From Porphyromonas gingivalis ATCC 33277 (lineage in GTDB: Bacteria > Bacteroidota > Bacteroidia > Bacteroidales > Porphyromonadaceae): 64,000 nt of DNA. Of the stretch, positions 7,585 to 17,978 are shown piece by piece. The position numbers and the translations under genes are program-made. The first letter of the stretch is position 1. Each line of letters begins with the position of its first letter. The stretch is taken from NCBI RefSeq assembly GCF_000010505.1, contig NC_010729.1:1743501-1807500 (forward strand), in the 5' to 3' direction. The notes beneath the pieces are model-generated. The model saw only the letters and a program-made list of their open reading frames with translations, did no database searches and had not been told where the DNA came from.

Positions 7585-9126
7585 ATGGGAATAGGAACAC
7601 TTTTATTATTTACTTTTTTGGGGCTTGTAGCCGGTGCCACTGCCGTATGGCTGATCACGCGGACACTGCTCAAGCAAAGGACAGAGGGGATTCTCGCCGA
7701 GGCTCGCCGTGAAGCCGAGGTAATCAAGCAGAAGAAGCTCCTCGAAGTGAAAGAGAAATTTCTCCAACTCAAAGGCGACCTGGAAAAGCAGGTGGCACAG
7801 CGCAATAGCAAGCTCCAATCGGTGGAGAGCAAACTCAAAAGCCGCGAACAAACCCTCAACCAACGTCAGGAAGATATAACGAAGAAGGGGCAGGAAATGG
7901 ATTTGATGCGTGAGAATCTGACTGCTCAACTCTCTGTGATTGAAAAGAAAAAGACGGAACTCGACGAGCTGAAAACTCGCGAACAGGCTCATCTGGAGTC
8001 TCTGAGCGGACTCTCCGCTGCCGAGGCTAAAGACAGACTGGTGGAAAGCCTCAAAGATGAAGCCAAAGGACAAGCCTCTGCATACGTCAATGAGATTATC
8101 GAAGAGGCCAAGATGACTGCCAACAAAGAGGCCAAGCGAATCGTCATCCAATCCATCCAGCGCGTGGCTACGGAGACGGCCATCGAAAACTCCGTGACCG
8201 TCTTCCATATCGAAAGCGACGAGATCAAGGGGCGTATCATCGGCCGAGAGGGCCGCAACATCCGTGCATTGGAGGCTGCTGCCGGTATAGAAATCATTGT
8301 AGACGATACGCCGGAAGCGATCGTCCTATCGGGATTCGATCCGGTGCGTCGTGAGATAGCGCGTCTGGCACTGCACCAGTTGGTACAGGATGGACGTATC
8401 CACCCGGCACGCATAGAAGAGGTGGTATCCAAAGTAAGAAAACAGGTGGAAGAAGAGATCATCGAGACGGGCAAACGGACGGTGATCGACCTTGGAATCC
8501 ACGGTCTGCATCCGGAACTGATCCGTCTGATCGGTAAGATGAAGTATCGCTCTTCCTATGGGCAGAATCTCTTGCAGCATTCGCGTGAGACAGCTAACCT
8601 CTGTGCCATAATGGCCAGCGAATTGGGGCTGAATCCGAAGAAAGCCAAACGCGCCGGTCTGCTGCACGACATCGGCAAGGTGCCCGACGATGAGCCGGAA
8701 TTGCCACACGCTCTCTTGGGCATGAAGCTCTGTGAGAAGTTCAAAGAGAAACCCGACATATGCAACGCCGTGGGAGCGCACCACGATGAGGTGGAAATGA
8801 TGTCGCTCATAGCTCCTATCGTACAGGTGTGCGACGCCATTAGCGGCGCACGTCCGGGAGCACGCCGTGAGATCGTGGAAGCCTATATCAAGCGTCTGAA
8901 TGATCTGGAGCAACTCGCCATGTCCTATCCGGGCGTTATCAAGACCTATGCTATTCAGGCCGGCCGCGAACTCCGTGTGATCGTCGGTGCCGACAAGACG
9001 GACGATGCCTCGGTGGAAACGCTCTCGAACGAAATAGCCAAAAGAATCCAGGACGAGATGACCTACCCCGGACAAGTGAAGATCACGGTGATCCGCGAAT
9101 CTCGCTCCGTCAGCTACGCCAAATAA
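7585..9126 (+). CDS. rny: Ribonuclease Y
   Basis: 513 residues, the usual family length. N-terminal membrane helix ([21 protein letters not shown]), a long charged coiled coil to about residue 195, a KH RNA-binding domain with the [15 protein letters not shown] loop, then an HD phosphohydrolase domain (LLHDIGK) that carries the metal-dependent endonuclease site. RNase Y is a membrane-anchored endoribonuclease that starts mRNA decay and also processes specific transcripts. A partly matching promoter (TAATTTCA near 7559) may give it its own start. It is followed by a PSP1/RicT gene, whose B. subtilis homologue belongs to the complex that steers RNase Y. Confidence 0.97.
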   Translation: MGIGTLLLFTFLGLVAGATAVWLITRTLLKQRTEGILAEARREAEVIKQKKLLEVKEKFLQLKGDLEKQVAQRNSKLQSVESKLKSREQTLNQRQEDITKKGQEMDLMRENLTAQLSVIEKKKTELDELKTREQAHLESLSGLSAAEAKDRLVESLKDEAKGQASAYVNEIIEEAKMTANKEAKRIVIQSIQRVATETAIENSVTVFHIESDEIKGRIIGREGRNIRALEAAAGIEIIVDDTPEAIVLSGFDPVRREIARLALHQLVQDGRIHPARIEEVVSKVRKQVEEEIIETGKRTVIDLGIHGLHPELIRLIGKMKYRSSYGQNLLQHSRETANLCAIMASELGLNPKKAKRAGLLHDIGKVPDDEPELPHALLGMKLCEKFKEKPDICNAVGAHHDEVEMMSLIAPIVQVCDAISGARPGARREIVEAYIKRLNDLEQLAMSYPGVIKTYAIQAGRELRVIVGADKTDDASVETLSNEIAKRIQDEMTYPGQVKITVIRESRSVSYAK

Positions 9127-9230
9127 TCCCGCACACCGGTGGATAGTACCTGCTTGCATGATGTGGCGGTTATGACTTATACCTCCTATCAGCAGCAGTA
9201 GAGGACTACGCCGGACAAAGCAAAAGACGG

Positions 9231-10643
9231 ATGGACTACCGATTAGACAATACGACGACCTCCCTAACGAAGGATGCCTGCAAGGGGTGTCATAGCCAGC
9301 CGCTCAGCACTTATGACTGGCTGAATGACATCCCCGATTTGCCCGAAGATGGCGGATTCGTGGAGGTACAGTTCAAGAATACGCGCAAAGGATACTACCT
9401 CAACAGCGAGAAGATAGAGCTGCACAAAGGGGATGTAGTAGCCGTAGAGGCCAATCCGGGTCACGACATCGGGACAGTGACGCTGACCGGCAAGTTGGTA
9501 AAACTCCAGATGCGTAAGCATCGATACAATACGAACAACGGCGAGCCTTTCAAAATATACCGCATAGCCAAACAGGGCGATCTGGATAAGTACTGCGAAG
9601 CAAAGGCGCGAGAGTACGATACGATGATTCAGTCCCGTCAGATTTCGGCCGAGCTGAATCTGGACATGAAGATCGGAGATGTGGAGTATCAGGGCGATGG
9701 CAATAAGGCCATTTTCTACTATATCGCCGATGAGCGCGTGGACTTTCGCCAACTGATCCGAGTATTGGCAGAGACCTTCCATATCCGCGTGGAGATGAAG
9801 CAGATCGGTGCAAGGCAGGAGGCCGGCCGTATAGGCGGTATCGGTCCTTGTGGCCGCCAGCTGTGCTGCTCGGCCTGGAAGATGAATTTCGTGTCGGTGA
9901 ATACGAGTGCAGCCCGCTATCAAGACTTGGCACTCAATCCTCAGAAGCTCACGGGTCTCTGCGCCAAACTCAAATGCTGCCTCAATTATGAGGTGGATGC
10001 CTATGTGGAAGCTCGTAAGAAGATGCCGAGTCCCGAGATCGTCTTGGAGACGAAAGAAAGTGCGTACCACTATTTCAAGGCGGATGTATTCCGTCGGGAG
10101 GTTTCGTATTCTACCGTTCCCAATGCTCCGGTCAATCTTACGACTATATCGGCTCGTCGTGCTTTCGAGGTGATCAGCCAGAACAAGCAGGGATTCAAGC
10201 CGGTATCGCTGGAGTATGACGACAAGAAGCAGTCGTCCGGACACGAATTGTCCGACATTCTTACGGATAACAGCCTGACACGGTTCGACGATGCCTTGTC
10301 TCGTCGCAGAAGACGAAACGGCAATGGCAATAGGGACTTCTCCGACAGGGAAAAAGCTGGCGAACCGCATCGTACACCTGATTCTATACAGCCTACGCCT
10401 CGCGTTCGCAGCAGTAGCAGGATGCCATCGCGAGAGAAATCTCCCCGACCGGAGGGAGGTGATCGTCGTGAGAATATGCGAGAGCGTAGTCGAGGCGATG
10501 CTCGTTTTGCACGTCCCTATACGAATGAGGGTGGCTCCGAACGTGTGGAAGGAGCCAGACGTGTGGTGGGCAGTGGCCGCAGACCACCGCGTCAAAGCAC
10601 TCCACGTCAGGAAGACCGACAAGGAGAGAGAAAGGAGGGATAA
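9231..10643 (+). CDS. ricT: PSP1 domain protein, RicT (YaaT)-like
   Basis: 470 residues. The N-terminal two-thirds is the PSP1 domain with the strongly conserved cysteine block GGIGPCGRQLCCSAW and GLCAKLKCCLNYE; in B. subtilis RicT these cysteines take part in iron-sulfur cluster binding. There the RicA-RicF-RicT complex is required for proper RNase Y processing of several operon mRNAs. The C-terminal ~130 residues are low-complexity, Arg/Ser/Pro-rich and probably disordered, and are not part of the core family. It lies 104 bases after rny on the same strand and 7 bases before gldH. RicA and RicF homologues are not in the window. The symbol is by homology, not proof of function. Confidence 0.85.
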   Translation: MDYRLDNTTTSLTKDACKGCHSQPLSTYDWLNDIPDLPEDGGFVEVQFKNTRKGYYLNSEKIELHKGDVVAVEANPGHDIGTVTLTGKLVKLQMRKHRYNTNNGEPFKIYRIAKQGDLDKYCEAKAREYDTMIQSRQISAELNLDMKIGDVEYQGDGNKAIFYYIADERVDFRQLIRVLAETFHIRVEMKQIGARQEAGRIGGIGPCGRQLCCSAWKMNFVSVNTSAARYQDLALNPQKLTGLCAKLKCCLNYEVDAYVEARKKMPSPEIVLETKESAYHYFKADVFRREVSYSTVPNAPVNLTTISARRAFEVISQNKQGFKPVSLEYDDKKQSSGHELSDILTDNSLTRFDDALSRRRRRNGNGNRDFSDREKAGEPHRTPDSIQPTPRVRSSSRMPSREKSPRPEGGDRRENMRERSRGDARFARPYTNEGGSERVEGARRVVGSGRRPPRQSTPRQEDRQGERKEG

Positions 10644-10650
10644 AGGGGAG

Positions 10651-11181
10651 ATGGGTGCTGCCGCACGAAAGCAAGTCCGAGGCGCAATCAGTTTTTTTCT
10701 GATTGCATTGGGGATATGCTTGGCTGTGTCTTGCACATACCGTAAGGACGAGCGAATACTGTATCGTCAGGTGCCTCATGGAAGGTGGCAGAAGCGCGAT
10801 GTGCTCGACTACGAAATCCTCATACCGGACTATACTCGCTCATATTCTTTGGAGCTGCTGATCCGCCATGACAATCGGTATGAATATCGCGATTTGGCAT
10901 TGGCATACGAGGTTTCAGTGGGAGAGCGTCTGATCTTTGCGGACTCTGTGGATCTGACTTTGGCCGACAAGCCGCAACAGTGGAACGGAAAAGGGGTTGC
11001 CAAGCAGCAAAACCGGTTTCGCCTGCCGATCTCCGCACGTTTTCCCTATTCGGGTCTTTATAAGATAGAGTTAAAGCACAATATGAGGGTACCGACTCTT
11101 TCAGGTATCACGGAAGTAGGTATTCGTTTGACAGAAGGGCGGGACAATCCTCCACCCTCTATCTTACCCCAACGAGAATGA
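10651..11181 (+). CDS. gldH: Gliding motility lipoprotein GldH
   Basis: 176 residues from the ATG at 10651, which has AAGGGGAG directly upstream; longer starts overlap ricT. A lipoprotein signal (ISFFLIALGICLAVSC) puts the acylated Cys at residue 28. The mature part has the GldH pattern (LLIRHDNRYEYRDLALAYEV, then ..FRLPISARFPYSGLYKIELKHNMR). GldH is an outer-membrane-associated lipoprotein needed for gliding and chitin use in Flavobacterium johnsoniae. P. gingivalis does not glide, so its role there is open; a link to the T9SS is possible. Its stop overlaps the recF start by four bases (ATGA), suggesting translational coupling. Confidence 0.85.
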   Translation: MGAAARKQVRGAISFFLIALGICLAVSCTYRKDERILYRQVPHGRWQKRDVLDYEILIPDYTRSYSLELLIRHDNRYEYRDLALAYEVSVGERLIFADSVDLTLADKPQQWNGKGVAKQQNRFRLPISARFPYSGLYKIELKHNMRVPTLSGITEVGIRLTEGRDNPPPSILPQRE

Positions 11182-12272
11182 TCATAGAAGAACTCCATAT
11201 CGTCAATTTTAAGAGTATCGCAGCTGCCGATTGCCGGTTTTCGCCTAAAGTGAACTGTCTGGTGGGGAACAATGGAATGGGCAAGACTAATCTGCTGGAT
11301 GCGCTGCATTTCCTCTCTTTCTGTCGCAGTCATCTTTCCGTACCGGACAATATGGTTGTCAGACATGGAGAAGAAATGGCCCTGTTGCAGGGGCTTTATC
11401 GGGATGAAAGCGGCGATGGGATAGAGCTGCTCCTTTCTATTCGTCCGGGGAAGCACAAGGTACTGCGTCGGAACAAGAAAGAATATGAACGACTGAGCGA
11501 TCATATCGGTCACTTCCCGCTGGTAATAGTTTCTCCGCAGGACTATCAGCTCATACTGGGCGGTAGCGATGAGCGCAGACGATTCATGGATCAGCAGCTT
11601 TGCCAGCAGGATCCTCGGTATCTGTCGGCTCTCATTCAGTACAATCGGCATTTGCAACAGCGCAATACAATGCTCAAGCAGGACCGTCACGATGATGCTC
11701 TGATGGACGTTTTGGAGTTACAGATGGGATCCTATGCAGCAGAGATCTACAACAAGCGTAGCCGTTTTATCGAGGATTTTCTTCCTGTTTTCAATGATCT
11801 TTATTCCGACATTAGCGGATCTGCAGAGAAAGTCAGCCTATCCTATCGCTCGCACTTAGCGGACGGAATACCTCTTGAAGAATTGCTTCGCAGGAGCCGT
11901 CCCAAGGACTATTTGCTGGGATTTTCTTCTTGCGGTGTACACAAGGACGAATTGGAAATGCTTCTTGGTGGAGTTCTTATTCGGAAAATAGGTTCGGAGG
12001 GACAAAACAAGACTTTCCTGATCAGCATGAAGTTGGCACAGTTCCGCCATCAGCAACTGCACGGTGATGAGACGCCCATTTTGCTGCTCGATGATATATT
12101 CGACAAACTGGATGCCACCCGTGTGGAGCGGATTATCCGCCTTGTCGGCGGTAACGGTTTCGGGCAGATCTTCATCACAGATACGAATCGGAAAAACTTG
12201 GACGAGATTATCGCTTCTTGGAGTGAGGATTACCGCCTTTTCGAAATAGAAAACGGACAGATATTCCAATAA
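11178..12272 (+). CDS. recF: DNA replication and repair protein RecF
   Basis: 364 residues, full length. SMC-like ABC ATPase: Walker A GNNGMGKTNLLDAL near residue 30, signature region GFSSCGVHKDELE near 250, Walker B ILLLDDIFDKLD near 300. RecF with RecO and RecR loads RecA on SSB-coated gaps during daughter-strand gap repair. The start overlaps gldH (ATGA) and the dciA-like gene follows 13 bases later, an arrangement recurrent in Bacteroidota and comparable to recF-dciA neighbourhoods elsewhere. Confidence 0.95.
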   Translation: MIIEELHIVNFKSIAAADCRFSPKVNCLVGNNGMGKTNLLDALHFLSFCRSHLSVPDNMVVRHGEEMALLQGLYRDESGDGIELLLSIRPGKHKVLRRNKKEYERLSDHIGHFPLVIVSPQDYQLILGGSDERRRFMDQQLCQQDPRYLSALIQYNRHLQQRNTMLKQDRHDDALMDVLELQMGSYAAEIYNKRSRFIEDFLPVFNDLYSDISGSAEKVSLSYRSHLADGIPLEELLRRSRPKDYLLGFSSCGVHKDELEMLLGGVLIRKIGSEGQNKTFLISMKLAQFRHQQLHGDETPILLLDDIFDKLDATRVERIIRLVGGNGFGQIFITDTNRKNLDEIIASWSEDYRLFEIENGQIFQ

Positions 12273-12285
12273 TAGGTATCCTTGG

Positions 12286-12576
12286 ATGGAAAAAAGCGAA
12301 ATACAGAAAGTGGATCAGGTAATTCGGGCTTGGCTGGAGGATGAACCGCTCATGTATGAACGACTTCTCGAGGTGGAGGCTTTGGAAGCTCTGCCACAGG
12401 TGTTGGGGCCTCTCTATAAATTCCTCGGTCGTAGCCGGATTCATGACGGCGTACTGTACCTGACATTCAATTCGTCCGTTGTTCGCAGCCAGCTGAGCAA
12501 CAACAAAGCAGAGTTGCTCCTCAGGCTGAATACGGCCGTGGGTGCAGAACTGATTCGACAAATAGTTTTCTTATAG
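12286..12576 (+). CDS. DUF721 protein, DciA-like replicative helicase operator
   Basis: 96 residues of the DUF721 fold: an N-terminal helix, then GPLYKFLGRSRIHDGVLYLTFNSSVVRSQLSNNK and a short C-terminal strand-helix (GAELIRQIVFL). DciA proteins carry a KH-like domain of this type and load or stimulate DnaB in bacteria that lack DnaC/DnaI. It is the last gene of the + strand cluster, directly after recF. Family assignment is good; helicase loading here is inference. Confidence 0.75.
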   Translation: MEKSEIQKVDQVIRAWLEDEPLMYERLLEVEALEALPQVLGPLYKFLGRSRIHDGVLYLTFNSSVVRSQLSNNKAELLLRLNTAVGAELIRQIVFL

Positions 12577-12624
12577 GTCTTTGTCGATCTCCTCAATGAC
12601 TATCGAAAAAAGGGGGGAGAGACT

Positions 12625-13350
<726 letters not shown>

Positions 13351-13459
13351 TCAAATCCGTACAACGAGGAAGAAAGGCCGTAGAACTATTATTATGAGAT
13401 CCGGCGAAGAATAGAGGGAAAAGTGCTTCTCTATCAATATCTTCCATCCTTGTATATTG

Positions 13460-13493
13460 CAAAAATAAGTCTGAAAGTCGGAATAACCACAAA
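13460..13493 (-). promoter_or_regulatory. Candidate promoter of the Crp/Fnr gene
   Basis: On the minus strand TATTTTTG (13460-13467) fits the -7 consensus; TTTG at 13490-13493 is 22 bases upstream, slightly beyond the usual 19-21. Confidence 0.45.
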
Positions 13494-13532
13494 ATAAGGA
13501 GGTTACTTATCCGAAAACCAGTAAAAAATAAA

Positions 13533-13582
13533 ATAATCAGAGCAGTGTCAAAGGAGAAAACCTCCGACACAGCCCTGATTAT
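13533..13582 (-). terminator. Terminator after rpoC
   Basis: Long hairpin ATAATCAGAGCAGTGTC / GACACAGCCCTGATTAT (13533-13549 and 13566-13582, two mismatches). On the minus strand it is followed by TTTATTTTTTACTGG, 30 bases after the rpoC stop. Confidence 0.85.
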
Positions 13583-13611
13583 ATCGTTTGAGGCTATTTT
13601 ACCCTGCGGAA

Positions 13612-16600
13612 CTATTCCGATGGTGCTTCTTCCATTGCCGGTTCGGCTGTGGGCACGGAAAGGAAACTCTTACGCTCGGCTGTCGCCTTTTCGTAATCGT
13701 CACGATGCATAACGACGAGCTTCTCGTAATCGCGCAAACCAGTACCGGCCGGAATGAGGTGACCGCAGATAACGTTTTCCTTCAGTCCTTCCAGGTAGTC
13801 GGTCTTACCACAGATAGCTGCTTCATTCAGCACCTTGGTTGTCTCTTGGAAAGAGGCCGCGGACATGAAGCTCTTGGTCTGCAGTGCCGCACGGGTAATA
13901 CCTTGGAGTATCTGGCTGGCAGTAGCTGACTTGGCATCGCGCACTTTCACGATCTTGAGATCCTTACGCTTGAGCATACTGTTCTCATCACGGAGCTTGC
14001 GTGCCGTAACAATCTGTCCGGCTTTCAGCACTTGGCTATCTCCGGCATCAATAACTACCTTCTTACCCCAGATGCGATCGTTCTCTTCCATTACTTCGAA
14101 CTTATCGACTACCTGCTGTTCGAGGAAGAGGGTGTCACCCGGATCGACGATTTCAACCTTGCGCATCATCTGGCGAACAATAACTTCGAAGTGCTTATCA
14201 TTGATCTTCACACCCTGAAGCCTATACACGTCTTGTACTTCATTGACGATGTACTCCTGTACTGCCGTGGGACCTTTGATTGCCAGAATATCAGCCGGAG
14301 TAATAGCTCCGTCAGAAAGCGGTGTTCCTGCACGAACGAAGTCGTTTTCTTGGACAAGAAGCTGCTTGGACAAGGGGATTAGATACTTTTTCTCTTCACC
14401 CAGCTTGGAGGTAACAGTGATCTCACGGTTTCCTCGTTTCAGCTTGCCAAAGCCGATTTCCCCATCGATTTCGGAAACGATCGCGGGATTCGACGGATTT
14501 CGTGCTTCGAATAGCTCGGTGACACGAGGCAAACCACCGGTAATGTCACCGGCTTTTCCTACTGATCGAGGAATCTTCACCAAAATCTCGCCGACTTTGA
14601 CTGTGTCGCCATCGTCTTTCACAACGTGGGCACCCATCGGGAGACTATAGTTCTTGAGCATCTCTCCATTCTCGTCTATTATTCGAGCATAGGGAGCCAT
14701 CGTCTTATCCTTGGATTCGATGATAATCTTTTCTTTCAGACCGGTCGTCTCGTCGCTTTCCATCTTGAAAGTTACATTCTCCACTACACCTTCGAAAGAG
14801 AGTGTTCCTGCTACTTCCGATACGATGACCGCATTGAACGGATCCCATTCGATGATTTTGTCACCTTTCTTGACTGCATCACCTTGGCGGAAGAACAATT
14901 TTGCACCGTAGGGGATATTGTGATTGGCCAAAATGATACCGGTATTCGGATCGGCAATACGCAATTCAGTCATCCGACTCACTACGACCTGATGCGATTC
15001 GTCTGTTGCATCCACAGCACGTAGTTCCTCGAATTCCAAGATACCATCATATTTGGAGAGCAAGCTATTCTCCGTTGCCACATTGGATGCGATACCTCCG
15101 ACGTGGAATGTTCGGAGAGTAAGCTGTGTACCCGGCTCTCCAATGGACTGAGCTGCAATAACGCCTACGACCTCACCCCGTTGTACCATGCGGTTGGTAG
15201 CAAGATTTCTACCATAGCACTTGGCACATACTCCTTTCTTGGATTCGCAGGTGAGAACAGAACGGATTTCAACAGCTTCGATAGGTGAATCTTCGATAAT
15301 CTGTGCTGCCTGCTCTCTGATCTCTTCTCCAGCTCTAACGATTATATCCCCTGTAGTAGGATGGATAATATCGTGAACAGAGACGCGCCCAAGGATACGT
15401 TCGTACAAGGAAGCAACGACATCTTCGTTTTGCTTTAGCTCGGTAGTAAGCAGTCCGCGTAGCGTGCCACAATCTTCCTCTGTGATAATAACATCGTGAG
15501 AAACGTCCACAAGACGACGGGTGAGATAACCAGCATCTGCCGTTTTCAATGCGGTATCGGCAAGCCCCTTACGTGCACCATGAGTAGAAATAAAGTATTC
15601 AAGTACCGAGAGTCCTTCCTTGAAGTTTGAAAGAATGGGGTTTTCAATAATCTGACCTCCTTCGGCTCCACTCTTTTGGGGCTTGGCCATCAATCCACGC
15701 ATACCTGACAACTGACGAATCTGTTCCTTGGAACCACGTGCTCCGGAATCCATCATCATGAAGACAGAGTTGAATCCGTCATTGTCTGAACTGAGTTGCT
15801 TGATCAGAACATTTGACAAACGGCCATTGATATGTGTCCATGTGTCGATAATCTGATTGTATCGTTCATTAAAGGTGATGAATCCCATACTGTAGTCTTG
15901 CATAATCTGCTCGACGGCAGTGTAACCTTCTTGGATCAATTGGTCTTTCTCATCAGGAATAAGCACATCTGCCAAGTTGAAAGACAAGCCACCCTTAAAA
16001 GCCATGTAGTAACCCAAATTCTTGATATCATCCAAGAATTTGGCTGTTGTAGCTACTCCGCAGATCTTGATTACGCTACCGATAATATCTCGTAGAGCTT
16101 TTTTCCCGAGTACTTCATTGACATAGCCTACCTTCTTCGGTACATATTCGTTTACCATCAGTCGCCCTACGGATGTCTCTACCATACGACGAACAAGTTC
16201 TCCGTTCTCGTAATCCTCTACATAGACCTTAATCGGCGCATGAATATCGACTTTACCCTCGTTATAGGCTATTGTCGCTTCTTCAGGGCCATAGAAAATC
16301 AGGCCGTGCCCTTTGATATTGGGACGTAGCTTGGTAATATAATAGAGTCCCAATACCATGTCCTGTGAAGGGACGGTAATCGGTGCTCCATTGGCAGGGT
16401 TAAGAATGTTATGTGAAGCCAACATAAGCAATTGCGCCTCAAGAATAGCTTCGTTGCTCAGAGGAAGGTGTACAGCCATTTGGTCTCCATCGAAGTCCGC
16501 ATTAAATGCAGTACAACTCAATGGATGCAACTGTATTGCTTTTCCTTCTATCAGTTTGGGTTGGAATGCTTGAATACCGAGTCGGTGAAGAGTCGGTGCA

Positions 16601-17913
16601 CGGTTCAGAAGGACCGGATGTCCTTTCATCACGTACTCCAAAATATCCCAGATAACAGGCTCTTTACGGTCTACAATCTTCTTGGCACTCTTGACTGTCT
16701 TCACTATGCCACGCTCAATCAACTTGCGAATGATGAAGGGTTTGTAGAGTTCGGCTGCCATGTCTTTCGGAAGTCCGCACTCATGCATCTTAAGCTCCGG
16801 ACCAACAACGATAACGGAACGAGCAGAATAATCGACACGCTTACCAAGCAAGTTCTGACGGAAACGACCTTGTTTGCCTTTGAGACTATCAGAAAGGGAT
16901 TTCAAAGGACGATTGTTGTCAGACTTAACCGCACTTGACTTCCGCGAGTTGTCGAAAAGGGAGTCGACCGCTTCCTGTAGCATGCGCTTTTCATTGCGTA
17001 AGATAACTTCAGGAGCTTTGATCTCGATCAATCGTTTGAGACGGTTGTTACGGATAATAACGCGACGGTACAAGTCGTTCAGATCGGAAGTAGCAAAACG
17101 TCCACCATCCAAAGGAACCAAAGGACGAAGATCCGGCGGGATAACCGGAATCACTTTCATAACCATCCACTCAGGGCGATTCACACCTTTGGATGCACGG
17201 AAACTTTCAACGACTTGAAGACGTTTAAGTGCTTCTGTTTTACGTTGCTGCGAACCATCTGTATTGGCACGATCTCGCAATTCGTAGGAAATAGAATCCA
17301 GATCCACACGACATAGAAGATCATAAATAGCCTCTGCCCCAATTTTGGCAATAAATTTGTCCGGATTGGTATCCTCCAAATTTTGGTTGCCCTTGTGAGT
17401 GCGCTCTATTTCATCAAGCTTGTCGAGGTATTCTTCCTCTGACAATAGATCAAGTTGACTCAACCCTTCGGCAACACCCGGTTGAATAACAACGTAGCGT
17501 TCATAGTAAATGATGGCATCCAACTTCTTGGTAGGTAGTCCTAATAAATAGCCGATCTTATTCGGAAGAGAACGGAAATACCAAATATGAGCAACAGGTA
17601 CGACCAAATGGATGTGCCCCATACGCTCACGGCGAACTTTCTTTTCCGTTACCTCGACTCCACAGCGATCACATACGATACCACGGTATCGAATACGCTT
17701 GTATTTGCCACAGTGACATTCAAAATCCTTAACCGGACCGAAGATGCGTTCACAGAATAGGCCATCTCGTTCCGGCTTGTAGGTACGATAATTGATCGTC
17801 TCCGGCTTCAATACTTCTCCGAATGAGTTCTCAAGAATCTCTTCAGGAGAAGCCAAGGTGATACGAATCTTCGAGAAGTTGTTCTTTATCTTATTTTCTT
17901 TTCTAAAAGCCAT
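13612..17913 (-). CDS. rpoC: DNA-directed RNA polymerase subunit beta'
   Basis: 1433 residues. N-terminal zinc-binding region ([22 protein letters not shown]), the catalytic metal loop NADFDGDQM near residue 469 with three aspartates that hold the active-site Mg2+, the bridge helix/trigger loop region ([19 protein letters not shown]), and the second zinc site ([13 protein letters not shown]). It forms the catalytic half of RNA polymerase. The gene lies 65 bases after rpoB at the end of the secE-nusG-rplKAJL-rpoBC run and is closed by a hairpin terminator. Confidence 0.99.
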   Translation of the reverse strand: MAFRKENKIKNNFSKIRITLASPEEILENSFGEVLKPETINYRTYKPERDGLFCERIFGPVKDFECHCGKYKRIRYRGIVCDRCGVEVTEKKVRRERMGHIHLVVPVAHIWYFRSLPNKIGYLLGLPTKKLDAIIYYERYVVIQPGVAEGLSQLDLLSEEEYLDKLDEIERTHKGNQNLEDTNPDKFIAKIGAEAIYDLLCRVDLDSISYELRDRANTDGSQQRKTEALKRLQVVESFRASKGVNRPEWMVMKVIPVIPPDLRPLVPLDGGRFATSDLNDLYRRVIIRNNRLKRLIEIKAPEVILRNEKRMLQEAVDSLFDNSRKSSAVKSDNNRPLKSLSDSLKGKQGRFRQNLLGKRVDYSARSVIVVGPELKMHECGLPKDMAAELYKPFIIRKLIERGIVKTVKSAKKIVDRKEPVIWDILEYVMKGHPVLLNRAPTLHRLGIQAFQPKLIEGKAIQLHPLSCTAFNADFDGDQMAVHLPLSNEAILEAQLLMLASHNILNPANGAPITVPSQDMVLGLYYITKLRPNIKGHGLIFYGPEEATIAYNEGKVDIHAPIKVYVEDYENGELVRRMVETSVGRLMVNEYVPKKVGYVNEVLGKKALRDIIGSVIKICGVATTAKFLDDIKNLGYYMAFKGGLSFNLADVLIPDEKDQLIQEGYTAVEQIMQDYSMGFITFNERYNQIIDTWTHINGRLSNVLIKQLSSDNDGFNSVFMMMDSGARGSKEQIRQLSGMRGLMAKPQKSGAEGGQIIENPILSNFKEGLSVLEYFISTHGARKGLADTALKTADAGYLTRRLVDVSHDVIITEEDCGTLRGLLTTELKQNEDVVASLYERILGRVSVHDIIHPTTGDIIVRAGEEIREQAAQIIEDSPIEAVEIRSVLTCESKKGVCAKCYGRNLATNRMVQRGEVVGVIAAQSIGEPGTQLTLRTFHVGGIASNVATENSLLSKYDGILEFEELRAVDATDESHQVVVSRMTELRIADPNTGIILANHNIPYGAKLFFRQGDAVKKGDKIIEWDPFNAVIVSEVAGTLSFEGVVENVTFKMESDETTGLKEKIIIESKDKTMAPYARIIDENGEMLKNYSLPMGAHVVKDDGDTVKVGEILVKIPRSVGKAGDITGGLPRVTELFEARNPSNPAIVSEIDGEIGFGKLKRGNREITVTSKLGEEKKYLIPLSKQLLVQENDFVRAGTPLSDGAITPADILAIKGPTAVQEYIVNEVQDVYRLQGVKINDKHFEVIVRQMMRKVEIVDPGDTLFLEQQVVDKFEVMEENDRIWGKKVVIDAGDSQVLKAGQIVTARKLRDENSMLKRKDLKIVKVRDAKSATASQILQGITRAALQTKSFMSAASFQETTKVLNEAAICGKTDYLEGLKENVICGHLIPAGTGLRDYEKLVVMHRDDYEKATAERKSFLSVPTAEPAMEEAPSE

Positions 17914-17978
17914 AGTTCACTTTGCTTGAATAGGAATGGATGAAGGCAAAAATAATTGTACAGACTCTCGGTTAGAAG

